Shown here piece after piece: positions 36,208 through 45,991 of a stretch of DNA of 64,000 nt; the stretch's first letter is position 1, and every line of letters begins with the position of its first letter. Made by a program: the position numbers and the translations under genes. The stretch covers positions 28,249 through 92,248 of the forward strand of contig JASCPG010000005.1 of the NCBI GenBank assembly GCA_029960085.1. The letters are read 5' to 3'. Source of the DNA: Microbacteriaceae bacterium PS02067. Its GTDB lineage: Bacteria; Actinomycetota; Actinomycetes; Actinomycetales; Microbacteriaceae. The notes beneath the pieces are model-generated. The model saw only the letters and a list, made by a program, of their open reading frames with translations. It had not been told where the DNA came from and ran no database searches.

Positions 36208-36918
36208 GTGAGACGAAAGCCGGCCGACGCGGGTGCGCACGATCCGGGCGTGACGCGGACCGAGGCCTACACCGACGCCGTGTTCGCGATCGCGGCGACC
36301 CTCCTCGTGCTCGATCTGACCACGACCTCGTTCGGCGAGATCCGCAGCGACGGGCAGCTGTGGGCGGCGCTCGGTGCGCTCTGGCCGAACCTCATGGCGT
36401 TCGGGATCAGCTTCGCGCTGCTGAGTGCCATGTGGATCATCCACCTGCGTCAGTTCCGCGACATCCGCACGATCGACACGACCCTGCTGTGGCTCAACAA
36501 CGCGCGGCTGCTGTTCGTCGTGCTGATCCCGTTCGCGACGGCGCTCAACTCGGAGTTCAACAGCTTCTACGCCGGCCGGATGCTGCTGCCGATCGACTTC
36601 TTCCTGGTCGCCCTCTTCGGACACCTCTCGTGGCGTTGGGCGGCCGCGCGCGGAGGGCACCTGATGGACCCGGATGCCTACGCGCACCGCTCCGCCGCTG
36701 CCGCCGGCGGGATCGCCGCCATCGTCTGCGGTGCGATCACCGTCGCCGCCTCGCCGTGGTTCGGATCGTACGCGTTCTTCGCCTTCTTCCTGAGCGGGCC
36801 CGTCAGCGTTCTGCTCCTGCGACGCTGGTCGCGCGGGCCGCGCGCCGCGGCCGACAGCGGTGCAGCGGGAGGCGACGCCGCGCCGGGCGGAGACACCGAG
36901 TCGGGCCCGGTCGGATAA
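36208..36918 (+). CDS. TMEM175/DUF1211-family potassium channel-like membrane protein
   Basis: 236 residues with six hydrophobic segments. The first contains RTEAYTDAVFAIAATLLVLDL, the family hallmark R-x3-FSDxVFAIaiTLLvL with YTD in place of FSD. NLMAFGISFALLSAMWIIH and LLWLNNARLLFVVLIPF follow, as in bacterial TMEM175 homologues, which form tetrameric K+ channels. The C-terminal 35 residues are disordered. GTG start, leaderless. Confidence 0.82.
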   Translation: MRRKPADAGAHDPGVTRTEAYTDAVFAIAATLLVLDLTTTSFGEIRSDGQLWAALGALWPNLMAFGISFALLSAMWIIHLRQFRDIRTIDTTLLWLNNARLLFVVLIPFATALNSEFNSFYAGRMLLPIDFFLVALFGHLSWRWAAARGGHLMDPDAYAHRSAAAAGGIAAIVCGAITVAASPWFGSYAFFAFFLSGPVSVLLLRRWSRGPRAAADSGAAGGDAAPGGDTESGPVG

Positions 36919-36966
36919 GCTGGTCGGCTCCGCGCCTGCGACGCGGCCGGGGCGGAAGGATCCGCC

Positions 36967-38658
36967 GTGGGGCACATCGACATCGCCGCCGTCTCGTTCG
37001 TCCTGCCCGACGGGCGACCCCTGCTCGACGAGGTGACCTTCCGTGTCGCGGAGGGCAAGACGACCGCGCTCATCGGGCAGAACGGCGCCGGCAAGACGAC
37101 GCTCTTGCGGATCATCCGGGGCGAGCTCGCCCCGCGATCGGGAGTCGTCACGATCGACGGCGGACTCGGCGTCATGGACCAGTTCATCGGTCACGGCGAC
37201 GCGGACCAGACCGTGCACGACCTGCTGATCGCCGTCGCCCCGGCGCGCGTCGGCGCCGCCGCTCGAGAGCTCGAGGATGCCGAGGCGGCGATCATCGAGC
37301 ACGACGACCTCGACACCCAGATGCGGTATGCCGCCGCGCTCGCCGACTACGCGGAAGCGGGCGGATACGAGTACGAGACGGTGTGGGACACGTGCACGGT
37401 CGCGGCCCTCGGCATCCCCTTCGCGCGGGCGCGGTACCGAGACCTCGGAACCCTGTCGGGCGGCGAGCAGAAGCGGCTCGCCCTGGAGGCGCTGCTGCGC
37501 GGGCCCGACCAGGTGCTGCTGCTCGACGAACCCGACAACTACCTCGACGTGCCCGGCAAACGCTGGCTCGAGGAGCGGCTGCGCGAGACGCCCAAGACGG
37601 TGCTGCTCGTCTCGCACGATCGCGAGCTGCTCGCGCGGGCCGCGGATCGGATCGTGACGCTCGAGGCGGGCGGGGCGGGGAGCACCGCGTGGGTGCACGG
37701 CGGCGGTTTCGGCACGTACCACGCGGCGCGGGAAGACCGGATGGCCCGCCTCGACGAGCTCCGCCGGCGCTGGGACGAGCAGCACGCGAAGCTCATCCGC
37801 TTCGTCGCGGACATGAAGGCCAAAGCCGCCGCGAGCGACGAGTTCGCCTCGCGCTACCGCGCCGCCCAGACCCGGCTCCGCCGCTTCGAGGAGGCGGGTC
37901 CGCCCGAGGAGCGTCCGCCCGCGCAGAATCTCGACCTGCGGTTGCGCGGAGCGCGCACCGGCAAGCGCGCCGTCGTCGCCGAACGGCTCGAACTCGTGGG
38001 ACTCATGCAGCCGTTCGACCTCGACGTCTGGTTCGGCGACCGCGTCGCCGTCCTCGGATCGAACGGATCGGGCAAGTCCCACTTCCTGCGGCTCCTCGCC
38101 CGCGGCGGCACCGATCCGGACGGCCTGCTCGGCCACGTCACCGAAGTGGGCGCGGCACTCGAACCGGTCGCGCACACGGGGCGCGCCGTCCTCGGCGCGC
38201 GCGTGACCCCCGGCTGGTTCGCGCAGACCCACCGGCATCCGGAGTACACCGGGCGCTCGCTCCTCGACGTCCTCCACCGCGGCGACGATCGACGGCCGGG
38301 GATGCCTCGTGATGCGGCCAGCTCGGCCCTCGACCGCTACGGGCTCGTGCGTCAGGCGGAGCAGACCTTCGACAGCCTGTCGGGCGGTCAGCAGGCGCGC
38401 TTCCAGGTGCTGCTGCTCGAGCTCTCGGGTGCGACACTGCTCCTCCTCGACGAGCCGACCGACAACCTCGACCTCGTCTCGGCGGAGGCGCTCGAAGACG
38501 CGCTGCGCCGGTTCGAGGGGACCGTGCTCGCGGTCACGCACGATCGCTGGTTCGCGCGCTCGTTCGACCGCTTCATCGTGTTCGGCTCCGACGGCCGGGT
38601 GGTGGAGAGCGACGAGCCCGTGTGGGACGAGAAGCGGGTGGCGAGGGCACGCGGGTAG
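36967..38658 (+). CDS. ABC-F family ATP-binding protein
   Basis: 563 residues with two ABC domains and no membrane segment. Domain 1: Walker A GQNGAGKTT near residue 41, signature LSGGEQKRLALEALL, Walker B LLLDEPDNYLD. A charged linker with AKAAASDEFASRYRAAQTRLRRFEEA follows. Domain 2: Walker A GSNGSGKSH, signature LSGGQQARFQVLLLEL, Walker B LLLDEPTDNLD. ABC-F proteins act on the ribosome, in translation quality control or antibiotic protection. The subgroup here is not one I can tie to a named resistance gene. GTG start after GGAAGGA. Confidence 0.87.
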   Translation: MGHIDIAAVSFVLPDGRPLLDEVTFRVAEGKTTALIGQNGAGKTTLLRIIRGELAPRSGVVTIDGGLGVMDQFIGHGDADQTVHDLLIAVAPARVGAAARELEDAEAAIIEHDDLDTQMRYAAALADYAEAGGYEYETVWDTCTVAALGIPFARARYRDLGTLSGGEQKRLALEALLRGPDQVLLLDEPDNYLDVPGKRWLEERLRETPKTVLLVSHDRELLARAADRIVTLEAGGAGSTAWVHGGGFGTYHAAREDRMARLDELRRRWDEQHAKLIRFVADMKAKAAASDEFASRYRAAQTRLRRFEEAGPPEERPPAQNLDLRLRGARTGKRAVVAERLELVGLMQPFDLDVWFGDRVAVLGSNGSGKSHFLRLLARGGTDPDGLLGHVTEVGAALEPVAHTGRAVLGARVTPGWFAQTHRHPEYTGRSLLDVLHRGDDRRPGMPRDAASSALDRYGLVRQAEQTFDSLSGGQQARFQVLLLELSGATLLLLDEPTDNLDLVSAEALEDALRRFEGTVLAVTHDRWFARSFDRFIVFGSDGRVVESDEPVWDEKRVARARG

Positions 38659-38661
38659 GCT
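38656..38661 (+). promoter_or_regulatory. -10 box of guaB3
   Basis: TAGGCT, 6 bases before the GTG at 38668. It overlaps the stop codon of the ABC-F gene. Confidence 0.5.
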
Positions 38662-38667
38662 GAGGGG

Positions 38668-39792
38668 GTGAGCATGGAGATCGAGCTCGGCCGCGCCAAG
38701 CGCGCCCGCCGCGCGTATGCGTTCGACGACATCGCGGTCGTGCCCTCACGGCGCACCCGCAACCCGGAGGACGTGTCGACGGCCTGGTCGATCGACGCCT
38801 TCGGGTTTGAGATCCCCGTGCTCGGCGCGCCGATGGACTCTGTCATGAGCCCGACGACGGCCATCATGCTGGGTCAGCTCGGCGGCCTCGGCGTGCTCGA
38901 TCTCGAGGGCGTGTGGACCCGCTACGACGACCCGGAGCCGCTCCTCGCCGAGATCGCGTCGCTGCCGGCCACCGAGGCGACCCGCCGCATGCAGGAGCTG
39001 TACGCCGAGCCCATCAAGCCCGAGCTCGTGCGCGACCGCCTCGCCGAGATCCGCGCGGGCGGCGTCACCGTCGCGGGCGCGCTCACGCCGCAGCGCACGC
39101 AGGAGCTGTACGAGACCGTCGTCGCCGCAGGCGTGGACCTGTTCGTCATCCGCGGGACGACCGTCTCGGCCGAGCACGTGTCGTCGGATGCCGCGCCTCT
39201 CAACCTCAAGAAGTTCATCTACGACCTCGACGTCCCCGTGATCGTCGGCGGCGCCTCCACGTATACGGCGGCGCTCCACTTGATGCGCACGGGTGCCGCC
39301 GGTGTCCTCGTCGGATTCGGCGGGGGAGCGGCGTCGACGACGCGGGCGACCCTCGGCATCCATGCACCCATGGCGACCGCCGTCGCGGACGTCGCCGGCG
39401 CACGCCGCGACTACCTCGACGAATCGGGCGGTCGCTACGTGCACGTCATCGCCGACGGCGGTGTCGGCACGTCGGGCGACATTGTGAAGGCGCTCGCGAT
39501 GGGGGCGGATGCCGTCATGCTCGGCGTCGCGCTCGCGCGTTCGACCGACGCGCCGGGTCGAGGCCATCACTGGGGCCCCGAGGCGCATCATTCCAAGCTT
39601 CCCCGCGGCAAGCGGGTCGAGGTCGAGCAGGTCGGCCCGCTCGAGCAGGTGCTGTACGGACCGGCACCCGTCGCGAACGGGACCGCGAACCTCATCGGCG
39701 CGCTCAAGAAGTCCATGGCGACGACCGGCTACTCGGACCTCAAGGAGTTCCAGCGCGTCGAGGTCGTCGTCGCGCCGTACGCCGCGAACTGA
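38668..39792 (+). CDS. guaB3: GuaB3-family IMP dehydrogenase-like protein
   Basis: 374 residues, a TIM barrel without CBS domains: AYAFDDIAVVPSRRTR, LGAPMDSVMSPTTAIMLGQLGGLG, VIVGGASTYTAALHLM and IADGGVGTSGDIVKALAMGADAVMLG. The loop that carries the catalytic cysteine in GuaB (GSICTTR) reads GAASTTR, so the cysteine is serine; actinobacterial GuaB3 proteins generally lack it as far as I recall. Its reaction is therefore uncertain. The stop overlaps the SURF1 gene start (TGATG). Confidence 0.88.
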   Translation: MSMEIELGRAKRARRAYAFDDIAVVPSRRTRNPEDVSTAWSIDAFGFEIPVLGAPMDSVMSPTTAIMLGQLGGLGVLDLEGVWTRYDDPEPLLAEIASLPATEATRRMQELYAEPIKPELVRDRLAEIRAGGVTVAGALTPQRTQELYETVVAAGVDLFVIRGTTVSAEHVSSDAAPLNLKKFIYDLDVPVIVGGASTYTAALHLMRTGAAGVLVGFGGGAASTTRATLGIHAPMATAVADVAGARRDYLDESGGRYVHVIADGGVGTSGDIVKALAMGADAVMLGVALARSTDAPGRGHHWGPEAHHSKLPRGKRVEVEQVGPLEQVLYGPAPVANGTANLIGALKKSMATTGYSDLKEFQRVEVVVAPYAAN

Positions 39793-40703
39793 TGTCGGTG
39801 GACGACCCTTCGGCAGGCTCGGCGACCTCGGGCGGGCCGTCGCCGCGCGGCGGCGGCGAGCGGGCGGAGGTGTTCCCCCCGACCCTGCGCGAAGTGATGC
39901 TCCGCCCGTGGTGGATCGGTATGCTCGCGTTCGCGCTCCTCGTCGCGGGCGTGTTCGCGTGGCTCGGGCAGTGGCAGCTCTCGCGTGCCGTCGACACGAG
40001 CCCGCCGCCCCCCGGTGCGACGGAGAACGTCCGCCCGATCGCGGATGTCGCAGCCCCGGGCGAGAATCTTCCCGAGCCGCTCGTCGGCCAGCGCGTGAGC
40101 GTCTCGGGCTCGTTCGTGGCGGAGGACTTCCTCGTCGTCTCGTCACGCTTCAACGACGGTGAGAAGGGCTACTGGGTCACCGGCCAGTTGCGGGTGCCGT
40201 CCACGGAGGGTGTCCCGGACCCGACGTCGCTCGCCGTCGCGATCGGCTGGACGGCCGATCGCGAGGTGGCGGATGCCGCGGCATCCCGGCTCGCTCGGGC
40301 GACCGACGAGGGGATCGCGCTGACGGGTCGCCTGATCTCCGACGAGGGCCCCGCCGTGCCTTCGCGCGGAGCGCCCGCGACCGAGATGACCCGCATGTCA
40401 CCCGCGGGACTCCTCGGCCGCTGGCACGACGTGGCCGAGCTCAACGTCTACCGGCCTTATCTCGTCGCAGACGGTGTGGACGCCGTCGCCGGGCTGCTGA
40501 AGGACACGGGCCTCGCCGCGATCGACTCGCCCCCGCCCAGCGAGGGGTCGAACGTCAACTGGCTCAACATCTTCTACGCCGTCGAGTGGGCGATCTTCGC
40601 CGGCTTCGCCTTCTACATGTGGTACCGCCTGGCGAAGGATGCCTGGCAGAAGGAGGTCGAAGCGCTCGAGGAGGCCGCCGAGGCCCCGCGCGGCGACGGC
40701 TAG
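39792..40703 (+). CDS. SURF1-family cytochrome oxidase assembly protein
   Basis: 303 residues with one N-terminal and one C-terminal transmembrane helix enclosing an extracytoplasmic domain. MLRPWWIGMLAFALLVAGVFAWLGQWQLSR is the typical SURF1 start, GYWVTGQL and VAIGWTADREVA lie in the middle, and NIFYAVEWAIFAGFAFYMWYRL is the conserved end. It assists maturation of the aa3 oxidase. The ATG overlaps the guaB3 stop by one base. Confidence 0.88.
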   Translation: MSVDDPSAGSATSGGPSPRGGGERAEVFPPTLREVMLRPWWIGMLAFALLVAGVFAWLGQWQLSRAVDTSPPPPGATENVRPIADVAAPGENLPEPLVGQRVSVSGSFVAEDFLVVSSRFNDGEKGYWVTGQLRVPSTEGVPDPTSLAVAIGWTADREVADAAASRLARATDEGIALTGRLISDEGPAVPSRGAPATEMTRMSPAGLLGRWHDVAELNVYRPYLVADGVDAVAGLLKDTGLAAIDSPPPSEGSNVNWLNIFYAVEWAIFAGFAFYMWYRLAKDAWQKEVEALEEAAEAPRGDG

Positions 40704-40706
40704 ACT
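40701..40706 (+). promoter_or_regulatory. -10 box of DUF3817-guaA
   Basis: TAGACT, 7 bases before the ATG at 40714. It overlaps the stop codon of the SURF1 gene. Confidence 0.55.
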
Positions 40707-40713
40707 CGAAGCC

Positions 40714-41211
40714 ATGCCCCAGCCCAAGCTCGCCACCTTCCCGGCGATCCGCGGTGCGCTGAAGTTCTACCAGATCGCGTCGGTCATCACGGGCGTCATG
40801 CTGCTCCTCTTGTGCACCGAGATGGTCGTCAAGTACGTCCTGCACTACGAGCTCTTCCTCGGCGGTTCGGGCGGATTCCTCTGGTTCGCACCCGTCATGG
40901 AGACTGCCGGCGGGCTGGAATCGACGGGAGACGGACTCAACCTGTCGCTCGGCATCCTCGTCGCGCACGGCTGGTTCTACGTCGTGTACCTCTTCGCGTG
41001 CTTCCGCATGTGGAGCCTCATGCGCTGGAACTTCACGCGCTTCGTGCTCCTCGCCCTCGGCGGCATCGTGCCGCTGCTGTCCTTCTTCATGGAGGTGCGC
41101 GTCGCGCGCGACGTGAAGGCCTACCTCGCCGAGCGCGAGGCCGACGAACTCCACGCCCGCGCCGAGCGCTCATCTTTGACCCACGAGATCCCCACGGAGA
41201 ACAAGCGGTGA
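40714..41211 (+). CDS. DUF3817 membrane protein
   Basis: 165 residues with three to four membrane segments: [40 protein letters not shown], and [23 protein letters not shown]. The FYQIAS...TGxxLLLL and H-GW-Y pattern is typical of DUF3817. It commonly precedes guaA in actinobacteria, and its TGA overlaps the guaA GTG here. Function unknown. Confidence 0.85.
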   Translation: MPQPKLATFPAIRGALKFYQIASVITGVMLLLLCTEMVVKYVLHYELFLGGSGGFLWFAPVMETAGGLESTGDGLNLSLGILVAHGWFYVVYLFACFRMWSLMRWNFTRFVLLALGGIVPLLSFFMEVRVARDVKAYLAEREADELHARAERSSLTHEIPTENKR

Positions 41212-42791
41212 CCACCCAGACCGAGACCGCCCAGCGTCCCGTCCTCGTCGTCGACTTCGGTGCCCAGTACGCCCAGCTGATCGCTCGGCGCGTGCGCGAG
41301 GCCGGGGTCTACAGCGAGATCGTCCCGCACACCGCGACGGCGGCCGAGATCGAGGCCAAGAACCCGGTCGCTCTCATCCTCTCCGGTGGCCCGTCCTCTG
41401 TCTACGAAGAGGGTGCGCCGTCGCTCGACGAGGGGATCCTGCGCCTCGGCATCCCGACTCTCGGCATCTGCTACGGCTTCCAGGTCATGGCGCAGCAGCT
41501 CGGCGGCCAGGTCGCGAACACGGGGCTGCGCGAGTACGGCGCGACGGATGCCTCGCTGACGGGCGACGGCGGCGTGCTGCTGGGCGGCCAGCCGGCCGAG
41601 CAGAACGTGTGGATGAGCCACGGCGACCAGGTCGCGACCGCGCCCGACGGGTTCGAGGTGCTCGCGTCGACGTCCGCGACGCCCGTGGCCGCGTTCGGGA
41701 ACGCGGAGAAGTGCTTCTACGGTGTGCAGTGGCATCCGGAGGTCAAGCACTCGGACTACGGCCAGGACGTCATCGTCAACTTCCTGCACAAGGCGGCGGG
41801 TCTTCCCGCCGACTGGAACAGCGGCAACGTCATCGCCGAGCAGGTCGCCCGCATCCGCGAGCAGGTCGGCTCGGGCCGCGTGCTGTCGGCGCTGTCCGGC
41901 GGCGTCGACTCGGCCGTGTCGACGGCGCTCGTGCATGAGGCGGTCGGCGACCAGCTCGTCGCCGTGTTCATCGACCACGGGCTCCTCCGCAAGGGCGAAC
42001 GCGAGCAGGTGGAGAACGACTACGTGGCATCCACCGGCGTCCGACTCATCACGGTCGATGCGCGCGAGACGTTCCTCGACGCGCTCGCGGGCGTGAGCGA
42101 CCCGGAGCAGAAGCGCAAGATCATCGGGCGCGAGTTCATCCGCGCGTTCGAGAAGGTGCAGCAGGACCTCATCGCCGAGGCCGCCGCCGAGGGAGACCCG
42201 ATCCGGTTCCTCGTGCAGGGCACACTGTATCCCGACGTCGTCGAGTCCGGCGGCGGCACCGGCACGGCGAACATCAAGAGCCACCACAACGTCGGGGGGC
42301 TCCCCGAAGACCTGCAGTTCGAGCTCGTGGAGCCGTTGCGCACCCTCTTCAAGGACGAGGTGCGCGCGATCGGCCGTGAGCTGGGCCTCCCCGAGGCGAT
42401 CGTCGGGCGGCAGCCGTTTCCGGGCCCCGGCCTCGGCATCCGGATCGTGGGTGAGGTCACCGCTGCTCGCCTCGAGATCCTGCGTGACGCCGATGCCATC
42501 GCGCGCGAAGAGCTGACTCGCGCCGGCCTCGACGGCGAGATCTGGCAGTGCCCCGTCGTGCTCCTCGCCGACGTCCGGTCGGTGGGCGTGCAGGGGGACG
42601 GCCGCACGTACGGGCATCCGATCGTGCTGCGCCCGGTGTCGTCGGAGGACGCGATGACCGCCGACTGGACGCGCCTGCCGTACGACGTGCTGTCGAAGAT
42701 CTCCAACCGCATCACCAATGAGGTCCGCGACGTCAACCGTGTCGTCCTCGACGTGACCTCCAAGCCTCCCGGCACCATCGAGTGGGAGTGA
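41208..42791 (+). CDS. guaA: GMP synthase (glutamine-hydrolysing)
   Basis: 527 residues. The class I amidotransferase domain has [33 protein letters not shown], the nucleophile in [12 protein letters not shown], and the catalytic histidine/glutamate in [10 protein letters not shown]. The ATP-pyrophosphatase domain begins [20 protein letters not shown], and the C-terminal dimerisation domain ends KPPGTIEWE. It converts XMP to GMP. GTG start coupled to DUF3817. Confidence 0.97.
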   Translation: MTTQTETAQRPVLVVDFGAQYAQLIARRVREAGVYSEIVPHTATAAEIEAKNPVALILSGGPSSVYEEGAPSLDEGILRLGIPTLGICYGFQVMAQQLGGQVANTGLREYGATDASLTGDGGVLLGGQPAEQNVWMSHGDQVATAPDGFEVLASTSATPVAAFGNAEKCFYGVQWHPEVKHSDYGQDVIVNFLHKAAGLPADWNSGNVIAEQVARIREQVGSGRVLSALSGGVDSAVSTALVHEAVGDQLVAVFIDHGLLRKGEREQVENDYVASTGVRLITVDARETFLDALAGVSDPEQKRKIIGREFIRAFEKVQQDLIAEAAAEGDPIRFLVQGTLYPDVVESGGGTGTANIKSHHNVGGLPEDLQFELVEPLRTLFKDEVRAIGRELGLPEAIVGRQPFPGPGLGIRIVGEVTAARLEILRDADAIAREELTRAGLDGEIWQCPVVLLADVRSVGVQGDGRTYGHPIVLRPVSSEDAMTADWTRLPYDVLSKISNRITNEVRDVNRVVLDVTSKPPGTIEWE

Positions 42792-42796
42792 CCTGA

Positions 42797-42829
42797 CGGA
42801 TGCCGGGGCCGTGCGCTCCGGCATCCGTC
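42797..42829 (+). terminator. guaA terminator
   Basis: A perfect 11-bp stem, ACGGATGCCGG at 42797-42807 and its complement at 42819-42829. It contains an inverted GGATGCC/GGCATCC pair. Confidence 0.7.
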
Positions 42830-42898
42830 GTCTCACCTCCGTCCCGGCCGGAGCGGGGAGTCTGCGACGGACGGGTGGACGCGACGAGGTGGGAACGA

Positions 42899-42931
42899 CG
42901 AAGGCCCGCCCCGGGAGGGGACGGGCCTTCG
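42899..42931. terminator. Terminator of the BI-1 family gene
   Basis: CGAAGGCCCG (42899-42908) pairs with CGGGCCTTCG (42922-42931); the interior CCCC/GGGG can extend the stem. It lies 20 bases beyond the stop of the minus-strand gene. Confidence 0.7.
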
Positions 42932-42951
42932 AGAACGCGCGGTGTCGCGCG

Positions 42952-43848
42952 TCAGTTGTTTCCGCGGAGGATCGCGATGATGCGCAGGATCTCGACGTAC
43001 AGCCACACGATCGTGACCATGAGGCCGAACGCGCCGAGCCAGCCGTACTGGCGGGGGGCGCCGTTGCGCACGCCCTGCTGGATCGAGTCGAAGTCGAGCA
43101 CGAGCGAGTACGCGGCCATGATCACGACGAGAACGCCGATGATGAGACCCAGCGGGATTCCCGCGACCTTGTTGCTCAGCAGGCCGAAGGCTCCACCGGC
43201 GATCGGGACGTTGAAGAGCATCAGCATGACGTTCACGAGCGAGAACACGAGGTAGCCGACCATCGCGATCAGGAAGATCTTGGTGGCCTTCGCGGATGCG
43301 CGGATCTTGCCGCTCGCGAACAGGGCGAGGGTCACGCCGACGACCGAGAGGGTCGCGATCGTCGCCTGGACGACGATGCCGGGCCAGATGAACTCGAAGA
43401 ACGCCGAGATACCGCCGATGAACAGACCCTCGAACGCCGCATAGGCGAAGATGAGGCCCGGGCGCACGGTCTTCCGCGACGTGAACGTGATGATCATCGC
43501 GAGGACGAAGCCGCCCAAGGCGCCGATGATCCACGGCATCATCGTCGGGACGGGGTTCGCCGCGGTCACCGGCGACATCGTCCAGATCCATCCCGCCACC
43601 GCGGTGACGAGGAGGATCGCGAACAGGCCGATCGTCTTCATGACGGTGTCCTCCACCGTCATCCGGCCGGTGTCGGCGGAGCTCGCCGCGGGCGCGGCGA
43701 ACGCGCCTTCCAGCTGGGCGTGGACGGCGGCGTCGACGGCCTGCGCGGACGCGGCGGAAGTCTGGGTCTGGGCAGCGGGCGGGGTCAGCCCGGGGCGCTG
43801 CTCTTGGAACGCGGGGTTGGCGAATGCGGGATTGCTGCTCGAGGCCAT
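42952..43848 (-). CDS. Bax inhibitor-1/YccA family membrane protein
   Basis: 298 residues. An Ala/Gln/Pro-rich cytoplasmic N-terminus of about 70 residues is followed by seven membrane segments with family motifs: RPGLIFAYAAFEGLFIGGISAFFE, VQATIATLSVVGVTLALF, and the C-terminal AAYSLVLDFDSIQQGVRNGAPRQYGWLGAFGLMVTIVWLYVEILRII, where the aspartates correspond to the proposed pH-sensing pair of the TMBIM family. The ATG at 43848 follows GGAGTGAG. Confidence 0.88.
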   Translation of the reverse strand: MASSSNPAFANPAFQEQRPGLTPPAAQTQTSAASAQAVDAAVHAQLEGAFAAPAASSADTGRMTVEDTVMKTIGLFAILLVTAVAGWIWTMSPVTAANPVPTMMPWIIGALGGFVLAMIITFTSRKTVRPGLIFAYAAFEGLFIGGISAFFEFIWPGIVVQATIATLSVVGVTLALFASGKIRASAKATKIFLIAMVGYLVFSLVNVMLMLFNVPIAGGAFGLLSNKVAGIPLGLIIGVLVVIMAAYSLVLDFDSIQQGVRNGAPRQYGWLGAFGLMVTIVWLYVEILRIIAILRGNN

Positions 43849-43975
43849 GGTGGTCTCACTCCAATGCAAGAGGCGCGGGGCGATCCCGCGTTCCCCCAGC
43901 GTATCGCGGGTGCGGGACACGGCGCTGGTCTCGTGCTGTGAGGCCGCTTTGAGAGTCTCAGCGCTCCCGCCTCGA

Positions 43976-43981
43976 TAGCCT
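43976..43981 (+). promoter_or_regulatory. -10 box of the phosphodiesterase gene
   Basis: TAGCCT, 6 bases before the ATG at 43988. The spacer GGAGGC could also serve as a ribosome site. Confidence 0.45.
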
Positions 43982-43987
43982 GGAGGC

Positions 43988-44995
43988 ATGCCGCGTCGTC
44001 GTCCGCTCGTGATCGGTCATCGCGGTGCTCCGGGGTATCGCCCCGAGCACACCCGCTCCTCGTACGACCTGGCGCTCGCGCTCGGGGTGGATGCCGTCGA
44101 GCCGGACGTCGTCTGGACGCAGGACGGGGTCGCCGTCGTCCGGCACGAGAACGAGATCAGCGGCACGACCGACGTCGAGACCCGCCCGGAGTTCGCCGGC
44201 CGACGCACCACGAAGACGATCGACGGCGCCGAGATGACCGGTTGGTTCACCGAGGACTTCACGTGGGCCGAGCTGTCCACGCTCCGCTGCCGCGAGCGCC
44301 TCCCGAAGCTCCGTCCGCGCAGCGCGAGCTTCGACGACGCGCAGCCGCCGCTGCGCCTGCGTGACGTCCTCGACATCGTGCGTCAGGCATCCCTCGACCA
44401 GGGGCGCGAGATCGGCGTCGTCCTCGAGATCAAGCACGCCACCTACTTCGCGGGGCTCGGCTACGACGTGGCCGGGTCGATCGCCGACGAGCTGCGCACG
44501 GCGCGCTGGGGCGGGGGAGAGCTTCCCCTGTACATCGAGTCGTTCGAGTCGACCGTGCTGGCGGACCTCCGCGCCCGAGGCATCCGGGGCACCTACATCT
44601 ACCTCGTCGAGGCGGAGGGGCGCCCCTTCGACCTCGTCGCCGCGCACGGCGCCGCGGCCCCGACCTACGCGGACCAGATCGCCCCTTCGGGCCTCGACGC
44701 GCTCGTCGGCGTCGTCGACGGGATCAGCGTCGACAAGCGGATGATCCTCGCGCCGGACCGCCGCGGACGCACGGCCGGGCCCTCCTCGATCGTCGCCGAC
44801 GCCCACGCGCGGGGCCTGCGCGCCTTCACGTGGACGTGCCGCCCCGAGAACGCCTTCCTCGTCGCGCAGTTCCGCACGGGGCGCGGCAAGGCGGCTTTCG
44901 GCGACTACGAGAGCGAATGGCAGATCATCGCGGATGCCGGTGTCGACGGCGTCTTCGTCGATCATCCCGACCTGGGTGTCGCGTTCTTCCGCTGA
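43988..44995 (+). CDS. Glycerophosphodiester phosphodiesterase family protein
   Basis: 335 residues without a signal peptide. The TIM-barrel GDPD motif starts VIGHRGAPGYRPEHTRSSYDLAL, with catalytic His-Arg and the metal-binding pair in AVEPDVVWTQDGVAVVRHE. GVVLEIKHATYF supplies the third metal ligand, and FVDHPDLG is near the C-terminus. It splits glycerophosphodiesters into glycerol-3-phosphate and an alcohol, probably in phospholipid turnover. Confidence 0.9.
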   Translation: MPRRRPLVIGHRGAPGYRPEHTRSSYDLALALGVDAVEPDVVWTQDGVAVVRHENEISGTTDVETRPEFAGRRTTKTIDGAEMTGWFTEDFTWAELSTLRCRERLPKLRPRSASFDDAQPPLRLRDVLDIVRQASLDQGREIGVVLEIKHATYFAGLGYDVAGSIADELRTARWGGGELPLYIESFESTVLADLRARGIRGTYIYLVEAEGRPFDLVAAHGAAAPTYADQIAPSGLDALVGVVDGISVDKRMILAPDRRGRTAGPSSIVADAHARGLRAFTWTCRPENAFLVAQFRTGRGKAAFGDYESEWQIIADAGVDGVFVDHPDLGVAFFR

Positions 44996-45046
44996 CATTC
45001 CGCCGCCGGCGCAAGCCCGGTCCTGGGCTCCGGCGGCCCGGCGCCA

Positions 45047-45052
45047 TAGTGT
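45047..45052 (+). promoter_or_regulatory. -10 box of the two-gene ABC exporter operon
   Basis: TAGTGT, 6 bases before the ATG at 45059. Confidence 0.45.
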
Positions 45053-45058
45053 GGGGTC

Positions 45059-45991
45059 ATGGAGTCCCCCGGCATCCTCGCCGCCGGCGTGCGTCGTTCC
45101 TTCGGGAATGTCCACGCCGTCCGCGACGTCACCCTCGAAGCGCGTCCCGGCGCGGTCACCGGCCTCATCGGCCCGAACGGGTCGGGCAAGACGACGCTGC
45201 TCCTCATGCTCGCGTCCCTGCTCGCACCGGATGCCGGGTCGCTCCGCATCGGCGGGATCGACCCCATCACCGAGCCCGCCGGCGTCCGCGCGATCACGGG
45301 ATGGATGCCGGATGCCCTCGGCGCCTGGTCGTCGCTGACGGCACGTGAGACCCTCGTGGCGACGGGACGCCTCTACGACCTCGATGCCGCCACCGCCGCC
45401 GCCGGTGCGGCGCGCCTTCTCGACGAGGTGGGCCTCGCGAACCTCGCCGACGCTCCGGCGCGGGTCTTCTCGCGCGGGCAGAAGCAGCGCCTCGGCCTTG
45501 CCCGCGCGCTCGTCCACGATCCGAAGGTGCTGCTGCTCGACGAGCCCGCCTCGGGGCTCGACCCGCAGGCGCGTGTCGAACTGCGCGTGCTCCTGCGCCG
45601 CCTCGCCGCCGAGGGGCGCACGGTCCTCATCTCGAGCCACATCCTGTCCGAACTCGAAGAGGTCGTCGACGAGGCGGTCTTCCTCGTCGATGGGGCGACC
45701 GTGTCGAGCGACCGCGTCGCGGCGGCCGCGAGCCGCCGCCGCACGTGGCGCATCCGTCTCGCCGACCGCGACGCCCGCGCCGCGGTCCTCCCCGTCGCGG
45801 GCGTCCTCGGCCTCGACGCGGCCCTCATCCCGATCGACCGACGCGACCTGCTGGTCTCGTTCGAGACGGATGCCGGGGCCGCCGCCGCCCTCGCCGCGCT
45901 CGTCGGTGCCGGGCTCCCCGTCGCGGAGTTCGCCGCGGCCACGGGCCTTCTCGAACACACGTTCCTCGACCTCGAAGGAGGCCGCTCGTGA
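45059..45991 (+). CDS. ABC exporter ATP-binding protein
   Basis: 310 residues: Walker A GPNGSGKTT near residue 40, a signature degenerated to FSRGQKQRLGLARALV (SRGQ replacing SGGQ, common in ABC-2 exporters of the CcmA/NatA group), Walker B VLLLDEPASGLDP, and ISSHILSELEE. The last 90 residues form the usual C-terminal domain of this group. Coupled to the permease gene by a 4-base overlap. Confidence 0.88.
   Translation: MESPGILAAGVRRSFGNVHAVRDVTLEARPGAVTGLIGPNGSGKTTLLLMLASLLAPDAGSLRIGGIDPITEPAGVRAITGWMPDALGAWSSLTARETLVATGRLYDLDAATAAAGAARLLDEVGLANLADAPARVFSRGQKQRLGLARALVHDPKVLLLDEPASGLDPQARVELRVLLRRLAAEGRTVLISSHILSELEEVVDEAVFLVDGATVSSDRVAAAASRRRTWRIRLADRDARAAVLPVAGVLGLDAALIPIDRRDLLVSFETDAGAAAALAALVGAGLPVAEFAAATGLLEHTFLDLEGGRS

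Noticed and set aside
35494..38541. Minus-strand open frame of 1015 codons
   Set aside because: It is antisense to the DUF559, TMEM175-like and ABC-F genes. Its composition is the low-complexity Arg/Ala/Gly/Pro type seen in shadow frames.
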